Below are positions 17,028 to 25,940 of a DNA stretch of 64,000 nucleotides, one piece after another; position 1 is the stretch's first letter, and every line of letters begins with the position of its first letter. Source of the DNA: Granulicella sp. L46 (GTDB taxonomy: Bacteria > Acidobacteriota > Terriglobia > Terriglobales > Acidobacteriaceae); NCBI RefSeq assembly GCF_009765785.1, contig NZ_LMUT01000003.1, positions 483,570 through 547,569 of the forward strand, read 5' to 3'. Made by a program: the position numbers and the translations under genes. The notes under the pieces were generated by a model. It worked only from the letters and a program-made list of their open reading frames with translations, ran no database searches and was not told the origin of the DNA.

Positions 17028-20000
17028 TCAAGGGTTTGGTGGATTTCGCACTGAACAACCGCTTCATCGTGCTGGTTGCGGCGTTACTCCTCTTCGGATG
17101 GGGAGCCATCTCCTTCCACAACCTTCCCGTCGAAGCCTATCCCGACGTCGCCAACAATTACGTCAACGTCATCACCCAATGGCCTGGCCGCTCCGCTGAA
17201 GACGTTGAGCAGCAGGTAACCGTTCCCCTCGAAAATGGCATGGCGGGCATCCCCCACATGACCCACCTCCGCTCCACAACCCTCGCCGGTCTCTCCAGCG
17301 TCACCATGATCTTCGACGACGACAGCGAAGACGACTGGAACCGAGAGAAGGTCCTCGAGCGTCTCAGCCAGGTCACCCTCCCCGCAGGCCTGCAGCCCCA
17401 GATCGGCACCGACTGGAGTCCCGTCGGCCAGATCTACTGGTACACCCTCAAGAGCACCAACCCCTCCATCGACACGATGCAGCTCAAGAGCATCCAGGAT
17501 TGGCAGCTTGAAAAAGCCTTCCGCAGCGTTCCCGGCGTCGTCGATGTTTCCAGCTTCGGTGGTGTCACCCGCGAATACCAGGTCATCCTCGACCCCGAGA
17601 AGCTGATCTCCTACGGCCTTACCATCCAGCAGGTTCAACAGCAGATCGCGGCCAACAACGTCAACGCCGGCGGCAGCTTCATCGAGCAGGGCAATCAGCA
17701 GATCAACGTGCAGGAAGTTGGCCTCTTCACCAACGTCCACGACATTGAACAGGTAGTCCTCAAGACCTCCAACGGTACTGCCATCCGTGTTTCGGATGTC
17801 GCTCGCGTCGTCCAGGGACCAAAGATCCGCCTCGGTCAGATTGGCAAGACCTGCAAGCCGGAGGACGGCACCTGCGACAAAAACAACAAGGGAATCCGCC
17901 GGGAGGATGGCAAGCTCGTCGACGACAGCGACGTAGTCGAAGGCACTGTTCTCCTCCAGAAGGGCGATAACTCCGACAGCACCCTCGATGCCATCCACGC
18001 GGAGGTCAAGGACCTCAACGAACATATCCTCCCACCCGGCGTGAAGATCGTTCCCTTCCTCGATCGCAGCGATCTCCTTGGTCTCACCACCGAAACCGTG
18101 CTCCACAACCTCACGGTCGGCATCTTCCTCGTCGCGCTCATCCTCTTCCTGTTCCTCGGTAACCTGCGCGGCGCTCTCATCGTCGCCATCACCATCCCGT
18201 TCTCTCTCCTCTTCGCCTCCATCTGTCTCGACCTTCGCCACATCCCAGCCAATCTCCTCAGCCTCGGCGCACTGGACTTCGGCATGGTCGTCGAAGGCGC
18301 CGTCGTGATGGTCGAAAACATCGTCCGCCATCTCAGTCATCACCGTCAGGACGATAAGTCCGTGATGTCGCAGATTCGCGAGTCGGCTCACGAAGTGCAG
18401 CGTCCCGTCTTCTACGCCATCACCATCATCATCACGGCCTATCTGCCGATCTTCACCCTGCAGTCAGTAGAAGGTCGCCTCTTCAAGCCGATGGCCTGGA
18501 CCGTAGCCTTCGCCCTGCTCGGCTCCCTGATCTTCTCCATGGTGCTCGCACCCGTGCTCGCGAGCTTCCTCTTTCCAAACGGAACTACCGAATGGGAAAA
18601 CCCCGTAATGCGCTGGCTTACAGGCCGTTATCGCGCCAGCATTACCTGGGGCATTGATCACAAGATCGTTCCATTTGCCACGGCCACGGCTATGCTCCTT
18701 CTGGGCGTCTTCCTCATGTTCAGCGGAGTCATTGGATCGGAGTTCCTCCCTCATCTGGATGAAGGCGCAATCTGGGTCCGCGGCTCTCTCGCCCCAAGCA
18801 CGGGCCCCACCGAAAGCTTGGCCATCGCGGATAAAACCCGCCTCACCCTCGCCAGCTTTCCCGAAGTCACCCAGGTCATCAGCCAGATTGGCCGTCCCGA
18901 CGACGGCACCGACACCACCGGCTTCTTCAACACCGAGTACTTCGTCGACCTCAAGCCCAAGGACAAGTGGCGTCCCGTCTTCCACGACAACAAGGACGAA
19001 CTCATCGCCGCCATGGATCGTCAGTTGGAGAAGACCCCCGGCGCCGTTTGGAACTTCTCCCAGCCCATCTCCGACAACGTCGAGGAGGCCGTCAGTGGCG
19101 TCAAGGGCGAGCTCGCCGTGAAGCTCTACGGCTCCAACCTCAAGACCCTCGAAGAAAAGGGCGACCAGATCGTTCAGACCATGAGCTCCATCCCCGGCGT
19201 CGCCGACCTAGGCCTCTTCCACGTCATCGGCCAGCCAAACCTGAGCTATGTCGTCGATCGAGCCGCCGCGAACCGGTACGGCATCAACGTCGCCGACGTT
19301 CAGGCCGCCATCGAAGGAGCCGTCGGCGGAACCATCAATGGAGCACCCGTCACCCAGGTTCTCGACGGCGAAGCACGCTACGACGTCATGGTGCGCTACG
19401 ATCCCGCCTTCCGCTCCACTCCAGAAGCGATCTCTAACATCCGCCTCCTCGCTCCCTCCGGCGAGCGCGTCTCCCTCGCCCAGCTCACCCACGTCAAAGT
19501 CGAAGACGGTGCCGAAGAGATCTATCGTGAAGGCGGCAGCCGTTTTGTGGCCATCAAGTACAGCGTGCGCGGCCGCGATCTCGGCAGCACCGTCCGCGAA
19601 GCGATGGACAAAGTAAACAAGCAGGTAAAGCTTCCCCTTGGCTATCACCTCGACTGGGCCGGTGAGTACGCCAGCCAGCAGCGCAGCTCCCGCCGCCTCA
19701 TGATGGTCCTTCCCATCACGATCCTTCTCATCTTCATGATCCTCTACGGCATGTTCAACTCCTTCAAGTGGGCCGTACTTGTTCTTGCCAACGTAGCCAT
19801 TGCCCCCGTCGGCGGTCTCGTCGCCCTCTTCCTCACCGGCAACCACTTCAGCGTCTCCTCCGGCGTCGGTTTCCTCGCCCTCTTCGGCGTCTCGGTGCAG
19901 ACCGGCATCATCATGCTCGAATGCATCAATCAGATTCGCGCCCGTGGATATGCCGTGCGCGAGGCCGCCATCGAGGGCGCCGTCCTCCGCCTTCGCCCCA

Positions 20001-20215
20001 TCATGATGACCATGCTCGTAGCAACGCTCGGCCTGCTCCCTGCCGCGCTCTCTCACGGTATCGGCTCAGACTCGCAGCGCCCCTTCGCCATCGTTATCGT
20101 CGGCGGCCTGGTCGGAGCCCTCGTCATGGGCGTCTACCTTTTGCCCACGCTCTATGTGTGGATCGCGCGTCCTGCGGATATCTTGCCGGCGCCGGACACC
20201 GAATTCGAGAACTAA
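17024..20215 (+). CDS. RND heavy-metal efflux pump (CzcA/HME family)
   Basis: 1063 aa, twelve membrane helices and two large periplasmic loops. The TM4 motif DFGMVVEGAVVMVEN (D418) is the proton-relay motif of CzcA-like metal pumps and differs from the AIGAMVDAA form of Cu/Ag CusA. PGVVDVSSFGG and PGVADLGLFHVIGQ mark the porter subdomains. The first periplasmic loop carries an insertion around 272-300 with a Cys277-x6-Cys284 pair (KTCKPEDGTCDK) in a charged segment, not part of the usual fold. Expected to export divalent cations or solutes by proton antiport; the substrate is not certain. Overlaps the adaptor by 4 bp; the outer-membrane factor begins 1 bp after its stop. Confidence 0.95.
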   Translation: MIKGLVDFALNNRFIVLVAALLLFGWGAISFHNLPVEAYPDVANNYVNVITQWPGRSAEDVEQQVTVPLENGMAGIPHMTHLRSTTLAGLSSVTMIFDDDSEDDWNREKVLERLSQVTLPAGLQPQIGTDWSPVGQIYWYTLKSTNPSIDTMQLKSIQDWQLEKAFRSVPGVVDVSSFGGVTREYQVILDPEKLISYGLTIQQVQQQIAANNVNAGGSFIEQGNQQINVQEVGLFTNVHDIEQVVLKTSNGTAIRVSDVARVVQGPKIRLGQIGKTCKPEDGTCDKNNKGIRREDGKLVDDSDVVEGTVLLQKGDNSDSTLDAIHAEVKDLNEHILPPGVKIVPFLDRSDLLGLTTETVLHNLTVGIFLVALILFLFLGNLRGALIVAITIPFSLLFASICLDLRHIPANLLSLGALDFGMVVEGAVVMVENIVRHLSHHRQDDKSVMSQIRESAHEVQRPVFYAITIIITAYLPIFTLQSVEGRLFKPMAWTVAFALLGSLIFSMVLAPVLASFLFPNGTTEWENPVMRWLTGRYRASITWGIDHKIVPFATATAMLLLGVFLMFSGVIGSEFLPHLDEGAIWVRGSLAPSTGPTESLAIADKTRLTLASFPEVTQVISQIGRPDDGTDTTGFFNTEYFVDLKPKDKWRPVFHDNKDELIAAMDRQLEKTPGAVWNFSQPISDNVEEAVSGVKGELAVKLYGSNLKTLEEKGDQIVQTMSSIPGVADLGLFHVIGQPNLSYVVDRAAANRYGINVADVQAAIEGAVGGTINGAPVTQVLDGEARYDVMVRYDPAFRSTPEAISNIRLLAPSGERVSLAQLTHVKVEDGAEEIYREGGSRFVAIKYSVRGRDLGSTVREAMDKVNKQVKLPLGYHLDWAGEYASQQRSSRRLMMVLPITILLIFMILYGMFNSFKWAVLVLANVAIAPVGGLVALFLTGNHFSVSSGVGFLALFGVSVQTGIIMLECINQIRARGYAVREAAIEGAVLRLRPIMMTMLVATLGLLPAALSHGIGSDSQRPFAIVIVGGLVGALVMGVYLLPTLYVWIARPADILPAPDTEFEN

Positions 20216-20216
20216 C

Positions 20217-21611
20217 ATGAAGATCTTCCTCAAACCCCAACCCGCTTTTCTCGCCTTCTTCGTCTTCGCGACGCTAGGCGCGTCCGCACTTCGCGCGCAG
20301 AACGCTCCGTCCCAGGACACCAATCAATCCCAGTCCAGCTCCAGTTCCACCGCCAACAACGCGGGCCAGACCGCAGCCGCCGCCTACGCCGCTGGAGTCA
20401 ACTCCGTTCCCGATCCCCGCATCTCGCCCACCTCGAAACCCGGGGCACTCACCCTCGCCCAAATCCTGGATCTCGCCCGCACCAAAAATCCCACCATCCT
20501 CGCTGCCGAGCAAAACCTCCAGGCCGTCCAGGCGCAGGAGATCCAGGCCGGCGTCCACCAGAATTTTGACTTCGGCGTCACCGGCAGCAACATCACCCTG
20601 CCCGCCGAAGGCGCCTCCAACCCTTACCAGTACAGCCTTCAGGTCTCGCGCCTCTTCGAGCGCGGCAACAAGCGCAAGTGGCGCCTCGAAGATGCGCGCG
20701 CCACCACCGGCCAGACCAGGGCCCAGCTCGAAGACTCCATCCGCCAGACCGAGCTCACCATCAAGATTGCCTTCACCCACATGCTCATCGCGAAGGAGTC
20801 TCTCGAACTGGCCGGCGCCAGCCTCAAGGACTTCGGCCACGAGGTCGACATCGCCAACGACCGCTTCAAGGCCGGCGACCTCGGCAAGCTAGACTTCGAG
20901 CGCCTCGATCTCCAGCTCGGCGACTACGAGTCCGACGAATCCAACGACATCATCACCCTCCGCCAGGCCAGCGACCAGCTCCAGACCCTCATCGGCGTAG
21001 AATCCCCGACCGAGGACTTCGACATCACCGGTGACATCATCCCGCCCAATGTCACCCAAACCAAGGACCAGCTCCTCCAGGCCGCGCTCACCAATCGCCC
21101 CGACTACGCCGCCGCCCACTTCGGCGTCGCAGCAGCAGACGCCAACGCCCGCCTCGCCGTCGCCAACGGCACCGCCGATCCGACCCTCGAAGGCGAGTAC
21201 GACCGCAGCGGAACCTACAACTCCGCTGGCTTCTCCTTCAACATTCCCATCCGTGTCTTCGACCGCAACCAGGGCAACAAAGCCACCGCTCGCTTCCAGG
21301 CCGACGCCTCCCGCCTAACCGAAACGGCCGCCCGCTACCAGGTCATCTCCGACGTCGATCAAGCCTGGGTGGGCTACGTACAGGCCAAACGCCTCTCCGA
21401 CCGTTACAACTCCCACTATCTCGACGAATCGCACGACGTCCTCTCCATCGCCCAATACGCCTTTGAGCACGGTGGCATCGCGCTTATCGACTACCTCGAC
21501 GCCCTCCGCGACGCCCGCTCCACCACCCTCAACGCCCTCAACGCCTATCAGCAAACCTGGCTAGCCATCCATCAGCTCAGCGCCGCATCTGCCTCCAATC
21601 TGACCCCTTAA
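20217..21611 (+). CDS. TolC-family outer-membrane efflux protein
   Basis: 464 aa. Signal peptide (about 1-28, ending ALRAQ). Two OEP repeats: LTLAQILDLARTKNPTILAAEQNL (72-95) begins the first helical hairpin, and TNRPDYAAAHFGVAAADANARL starts the second. Coiled-coil segments around 170-215 and 370-450 form the periplasmic tunnel. No lipobox Cys follows the signal, unlike many OMFs. Third gene of the RND operon; its start is 1 bp after the pump stop. Confidence 0.93.
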   Translation: MKIFLKPQPAFLAFFVFATLGASALRAQNAPSQDTNQSQSSSSSTANNAGQTAAAAYAAGVNSVPDPRISPTSKPGALTLAQILDLARTKNPTILAAEQNLQAVQAQEIQAGVHQNFDFGVTGSNITLPAEGASNPYQYSLQVSRLFERGNKRKWRLEDARATTGQTRAQLEDSIRQTELTIKIAFTHMLIAKESLELAGASLKDFGHEVDIANDRFKAGDLGKLDFERLDLQLGDYESDESNDIITLRQASDQLQTLIGVESPTEDFDITGDIIPPNVTQTKDQLLQAALTNRPDYAAAHFGVAAADANARLAVANGTADPTLEGEYDRSGTYNSAGFSFNIPIRVFDRNQGNKATARFQADASRLTETAARYQVISDVDQAWVGYVQAKRLSDRYNSHYLDESHDVLSIAQYAFEHGGIALIDYLDALRDARSTTLNALNAYQQTWLAIHQLSAASASNLTP

Positions 21612-21694
21612 ATCGCAAAAATCACTCACCTATACTTTCGGCGCACGCCTTTAAGTAAACGTTGCCTTATGATGGCAGCGGAGGAAGAACTTTC

Positions 21695-22897
21695 TTGTCG
21701 TCCATCAGCAACCCATCCCCTCAGCCCGGAAAAATCGCGCCCGGCCAGCCTCTGCACTGCGTCGCACCGGCTCGCGTCAATCTGCTCGGCGAGCATACCG
21801 ACTACACCGGCGGCCTCGTCCTCCCCATGGCCATCCCCTTCACCACCCACGCCATCATCTCTTCCCGCCCCGACAATCTCTATAGCTTCACCAGCGAGCT
21901 CTTCCCCGACACCCTCGCCCTCGACCGCGATGACCGCTCCCCCTCCCGCAGCATCTGGGCCGACTATCCCGTCGGTGTCCTCCGCCAGCTCCAGCTACGC
22001 GGCATCGCCCCCCCAGCCTTCGACCTCCATCTCTCCGGCAACGTGCCCTTCGGCGCCGGCCTCAGCTCGTCCGCCTCCGTCGAAGTCGCCACCGCCATGG
22101 CCCTTCTCGCCTTCACCGGCGCCTCGCTCTCCATCGAAGACATCGCCTTACTTTCCCAGCGCGCGGAAAACAACTACGTTCACTCCCCCTGCGGCATCAT
22201 GGATCAGTTCGTCATCACCGCCGCCAAAGCCGGCCACGCCCTTCTCCTCAACACCCGCGACCTTACCTACGAACATCTCCCCATGAACAAGGGAGCCCTC
22301 GCCGAGACTCAGATCGTCGTCTGCAACTCCATGGTCAAACACTCCGTCGCCACCGGCGAATATCGTGTGCGTCGTCGCGAACTGGAAGAAGGTCAGGCCG
22401 TCCTGCGCAGCACCTTCCCTAACGTGCGCGATCTTGGCGACGCGTCCCTCGATCAGCTCAACCAGTGCCAGCACCAGATGTCCCACGAGGCCTTTATCCG
22501 CTGCCGCCACGTCGTCACCGAAAACGCCCGCGTCCGCTCTGCCCGCGAGTCCATGTTCTCTGGCGACCCAACTTCACTTGGCCAACTCATGCTCCAGGCC
22601 CACATCAGTTACCGCGACGACTTCGCCGCCAGTTGCGAAGAAGTCGACTTCCTCGTCGACACTGCCATCAACCTCCCCGGCTGTTTCGGAGCCCGCCTCA
22701 CCGGTGGCGGCTTCGGCGGCTGCACTGTCAACCTCGTCGAACGCAACCATAGCGAAGCCTTCGCCACCGCCCTCAAAGCTGCCTACCAACAACACTTAAA
22801 TATCGCCGCCGAAACCTATCTCTGCGATGCAGTCGACGGTGCCTGGCTTCGCAACGCACCACTCCCCTCCACCCGAGCACCCCAGGAACGTGCATGA
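21695..22897 (+). CDS. galK: galactokinase
   Basis: 400 aa GHMP kinase making galactose 1-phosphate with ATP. Galactokinase signature VNLLGEHTDYTGG (28-40), the GHMP ATP loop VPFGAGLSSSASVEVA (about 113-128), CGIMDQF and the C-terminal LTGGGFGGCTV are all present. I place the start at TTG 21695 because GGAGGAAG lies 8-14 nt upstream; the frame is open back to TTG 21662, and the only ATGs nearby are in another frame. First gene of galKTE; stop overlaps galT ATG by 4 bp. Confidence 0.95.
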   Translation: MSSISNPSPQPGKIAPGQPLHCVAPARVNLLGEHTDYTGGLVLPMAIPFTTHAIISSRPDNLYSFTSELFPDTLALDRDDRSPSRSIWADYPVGVLRQLQLRGIAPPAFDLHLSGNVPFGAGLSSSASVEVATAMALLAFTGASLSIEDIALLSQRAENNYVHSPCGIMDQFVITAAKAGHALLLNTRDLTYEHLPMNKGALAETQIVVCNSMVKHSVATGEYRVRRRELEEGQAVLRSTFPNVRDLGDASLDQLNQCQHQMSHEAFIRCRHVVTENARVRSARESMFSGDPTSLGQLMLQAHISYRDDFAASCEEVDFLVDTAINLPGCFGARLTGGGFGGCTVNLVERNHSEAFATALKAAYQQHLNIAAETYLCDAVDGAWLRNAPLPSTRAPQERA

Positions 22898-23949
22898 TCA
22901 ACAAGATCTTTCAGGAGTCGCCTCACCGCCGCTGGAACCCCCTCAAGCAGGAATGGGTCATCGTCTCGCCGCACCGCACCGAGCGCCCCTGGCAGGGCCA
23001 GACCGAATCTACCTCCACGCCCCCATCGCTCGCCTACGATCCCTCCTGCTACCTCTGCCCCGGCAACACCCGCGCCGGCGGCCACAAAACCCCCAAGTAC
23101 ACCGGCACCTACGTTTTCGAGAACGACTTCGCCGCCCTCAAGCCCAACACTCCCGCCGCGACCCTCGACATCGACAGCGCAGGCCTCATCCGCGCTGAAA
23201 CCGAAAGCGGCACCTGCCGCGTCCTCTGCTTCGACCCGCGCCACGACCTCACCCTCGCCACCATGGACGTCGCCGCCATTCGCCGCGTCGTCGAGACGTG
23301 GGCCGAACAGGCAGCCGAACTCGGCGCGCGCCCGGATATCCAATACGTGCAGATCTTCGAGAACCGCGGCGCCATGATGGGCGCCAGCAATCCCCACCCC
23401 CACGGCCAAATCTGGGCCACCCAGCACATCCCCGACGAACCTTCCGTCGAGCTCGCTACCCAGCTCGCCTACCTCGCCGAACACAACCAGCGCCTGCTCT
23501 CCTCCTACCTCACCCTCGAGCTCTCCCAACACACGCGTATCGTCGCCGAAAACGAAACCTGGGCAGCCCTCGTTCCCTTCTGGGCCGTCTGGCCCTTCGA
23601 GCTACTCCTGCTCCCCAAACATGAAGTCACCCGCGTAGAAGCTCTCACTGACCCTCAGCGCGACGGCCTCGCCACCATCCTCAAGCAGGTCACCAGCGCC
23701 TACAACCGTGTCTTCGACACGCCCTTCCCCTACTCAATGGGCCTTCACCCCGCGCCCGCCGACAACCAGCCCCACCCCGAGTGGCTACTCCACCTGCACT
23801 TCTACCCACCCCTCCTCCGCTCCGCCACCGTCCGAAAATTCATGGTAGGCTTCGAGCTCCTCGCCTCGCCTCAGCGCGACATCACCCCCGAATCCGCCGC
23901 AGCCACTCTCCGCGCTGCCATCGCCAACTCCAGCAAGGAGCTTCAATGA
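22894..23949 (+). CDS. galT: galactose-1-phosphate uridylyltransferase
   Basis: 351 aa, Leloir pathway step swapping UMP between glucose and galactose 1-phosphates. Zinc-site CYLCPGNTR near residue 50, the motif MMGASNPHPHGQIW with the nucleophile pair His168-Pro-His170, and C-terminal HPHPEW-like PHPEWLLHLHFYPP. RWNPLKQEWVIVSPHR at the N-terminus is typical. Overlaps galK and galE by 4 bp (ATGA at both ends). Confidence 0.96.
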   Translation: MINKIFQESPHRRWNPLKQEWVIVSPHRTERPWQGQTESTSTPPSLAYDPSCYLCPGNTRAGGHKTPKYTGTYVFENDFAALKPNTPAATLDIDSAGLIRAETESGTCRVLCFDPRHDLTLATMDVAAIRRVVETWAEQAAELGARPDIQYVQIFENRGAMMGASNPHPHGQIWATQHIPDEPSVELATQLAYLAEHNQRLLSSYLTLELSQHTRIVAENETWAALVPFWAVWPFELLLLPKHEVTRVEALTDPQRDGLATILKQVTSAYNRVFDTPFPYSMGLHPAPADNQPHPEWLLHLHFYPPLLRSATVRKFMVGFELLASPQRDITPESAAATLRAAIANSSKELQ

Positions 23950-24917
23950 ACGTCTTAGTCACCGGCGGTGTCGGCTACGTCGGCGGGACCGTCGCGACCA
24001 TCCTCATGCAGCAGGGTCACCAGGTCACTATCCTCGACAACCTCTGCCACAGCAAGCGCAACGAGGTCCCCGCAGGCGCTAACTTCGTCGAAGCCGACAT
24101 CGCCGACCGTCCCCTGGTCGAGTCCCTCCTCCGCGACCTTCAGCCCGACGGCGTCCTCCACTTCGCCGCCCTCATCGAAGCCGGCGAGTCCATGCAGAGG
24201 CCCGAAATCTACTTCCGCAATAACACCGCCTCTACCCTCTCTCTCCTCGAGGCCATGCTCACCACCGGCGTCAACAAGCTCGTCTTCTCCTCCACCGCCG
24301 CCGTCTACGGTGAACCCACCACTACCCCCATCGAAGAATCTGCAGCCCTGGCTCCGACGAACGCCTACGGCGAATCCAAACTGCTCGTCGAACACATGCT
24401 CCGCTGGTTCAACCAGATTCACGGCTTCCGCTATGCCTCACTCCGCTACTTCAACGTAGCCGGCGCACTCCCCAACCGCGGCGAAGCCCACGAGCCCGAG
24501 TCTCACATCATCCCCCTCATCCTCGATGTCGCCCTCGGCCGCCGCGAAAAAATCTTCATCTTTGGCGACGACTACTCCACCCCCGACGGCACCTGCATCC
24601 GCGACTACATCCACGTAGCCGATCTAGCCGACGCCCACATCCTCGCCCTCAACGCCCTAGCCGTCCGCGACAAGATGATCTTGAACCTCGGCAACGGCAG
24701 CGGCTTCTCGGTCAAGCAAGTCATCGAAGCCGCCCGCCGTGTCACGGGCCATCCCATCCCCGTTGAAATAAAACCCCGCCGCGCAGGCGACCCCGCCCGC
24801 CTCGTAGCCAGTTCCGAGCAGGCCAAGGCCAACTTAGGCTGGCAACCCAAACACCCCGAGCTAGACGACATCCTCGCCAGCGCCTGGGCCTGGCATCAGC
24901 AGCGCTACTCCAAGTAG
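23946..24917 (+). CDS. galE: UDP-glucose 4-epimerase
   Basis: 323 aa short-chain dehydrogenase-like epimerase. NAD motif VTGGVGYVGG (5-14); catalytic Ser/Thr in FSSTAAVYGE (114-123) and Tyr141-x3-Lys145 in NAYGESK; RYFNVAG and CIRDYIHVADLA are typical of the extended family. ATG 23946 overlaps the galT stop. Completes conversion of galactose to UDP-glucose and supplies UDP-galactose for surface polysaccharides. Converges on manA with only 4 bp between stops. Confidence 0.96.
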   Translation: MNVLVTGGVGYVGGTVATILMQQGHQVTILDNLCHSKRNEVPAGANFVEADIADRPLVESLLRDLQPDGVLHFAALIEAGESMQRPEIYFRNNTASTLSLLEAMLTTGVNKLVFSSTAAVYGEPTTTPIEESAALAPTNAYGESKLLVEHMLRWFNQIHGFRYASLRYFNVAGALPNRGEAHEPESHIIPLILDVALGRREKIFIFGDDYSTPDGTCIRDYIHVADLADAHILALNALAVRDKMILNLGNGSGFSVKQVIEAARRVTGHPIPVEIKPRRAGDPARLVASSEQAKANLGWQPKHPELDDILASAWAWHQQRYSK

Positions 24918-24921
24918 CGCC

Positions 24922-25857
24922 CTACGGCTGCGCGATCCGAATCACCTCACCCACACCGCGCAACGAATACTCCACACCCTCAGCAGGCAGCACCAGAACC
25001 CTCCAAGGATCAAGCCCAACTAACCGCTCGGCACCGTCCACCAACACGCCTTCACCCAACGCAAACAACATCTGCATCTTCCCGCTCAACCCCAGCGCCA
25101 CCCCCGCGTTGGTCGCAGCAAACCGATCCACTACAAAATAATCCGACGCCACCAGCCGAGTAAATCCATCCATCGCCACCGGCGCAACCAGTCCCGCACT
25201 GCTCGATGTACGTGTCACCGCCAGCCCAGCATCCACATGCAACTCGCGCGGCCGCCCAAAGTCATACAGCCGGTACGTAATGTCGCTGTATTCCTGCGTC
25301 TCCAAAATCACCATCCCCGGCCCGATCGAATGCACCGTCCCGGCATCCACAAACACCATGTCCCCGGTCTTCACCGGCAAATAATTCAGCTTCTCTTCCA
25401 GAGTTCCATCCGCAATCGCCCTCTTGATTTCCTCGTTTGAAATCTCTCCACGAAATCCCAGCGCCAGCTCCGCTCCCGGCTCAGCCGACAGCACGTACCA
25501 ACACTCCGTCTTCCCCCGCCCCAACCCCAGCGCCCCGGCCTGCGCATCATTCGGATGCACCTGCACCGAAAGCTTCTGGCGGGGAAACAGCGTCTTCACC
25601 AACAGCGGAAACTCCGCCGAATCACCACCCGCAAACGCCTCCGGAAATCTCCGCGTCATCTCTGCCAGCGACGCTCCTGCAAACTCCCCGGCATCCACCA
25701 CGCAGGTCTCTGCCGTCAGCCAAGCCTCACCCACTGGCTTCCCCACCTCCGGCTGCGGATACCACTTCGGCAGCGTCTCCACGCCCCAAATCCGCTCCGA
25801 AAAAATAGGCCGCAACGAAACCGGCCCAACCCGCTTACCCTCAGTACCCAACCCCAT
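24922..25857 (-). CDS. manA: mannose-6-phosphate isomerase, class I
   Basis: 311 aa, interconverts mannose 6-phosphate and fructose 6-phosphate using Zn. Zinc ligands Gln99 and His101 in VQVHPNDAQA, Glu118 in GKTECWYV, and His in DAGTVHSIGPG; FSERIWG at the N-terminus and YRLYDFGRPRELHVD are family signatures. Shorter than the 390-aa enterobacterial enzyme, like many Gram-positive ManA. ATG 25857 has GTGGAGG about 9 nt upstream. The preceding GH13 gene ends about 80 bp upstream on the same strand, so manA may be read together with it. Confidence 0.9.
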   Translation of the reverse strand: MGLGTEGKRVGPVSLRPIFSERIWGVETLPKWYPQPEVGKPVGEAWLTAETCVVDAGEFAGASLAEMTRRFPEAFAGGDSAEFPLLVKTLFPRQKLSVQVHPNDAQAGALGLGRGKTECWYVLSAEPGAELALGFRGEISNEEIKRAIADGTLEEKLNYLPVKTGDMVFVDAGTVHSIGPGMVILETQEYSDITYRLYDFGRPRELHVDAGLAVTRTSSSAGLVAPVAMDGFTRLVASDYFVVDRFAATNAGVALGLSGKMQMLFALGEGVLVDGAERLVGLDPWRVLVLPAEGVEYSLRGVGEVIRIAQP

Positions 25858-25940
25858 GCGCGTACATCCTCCACAAACCAACGGGCGCCTCAAAACAGCA
25901 CCGCCATCCGTAGCCTACTACGCCCTCACCCTCGCTGTGC

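Noticed and set aside
17084-18391. 435-aa minus-strand frame opposite the RND pump
   Set aside because: Acidic, motif-free antisense frame over conserved pump motifs; a composition effect of high GC third positions.
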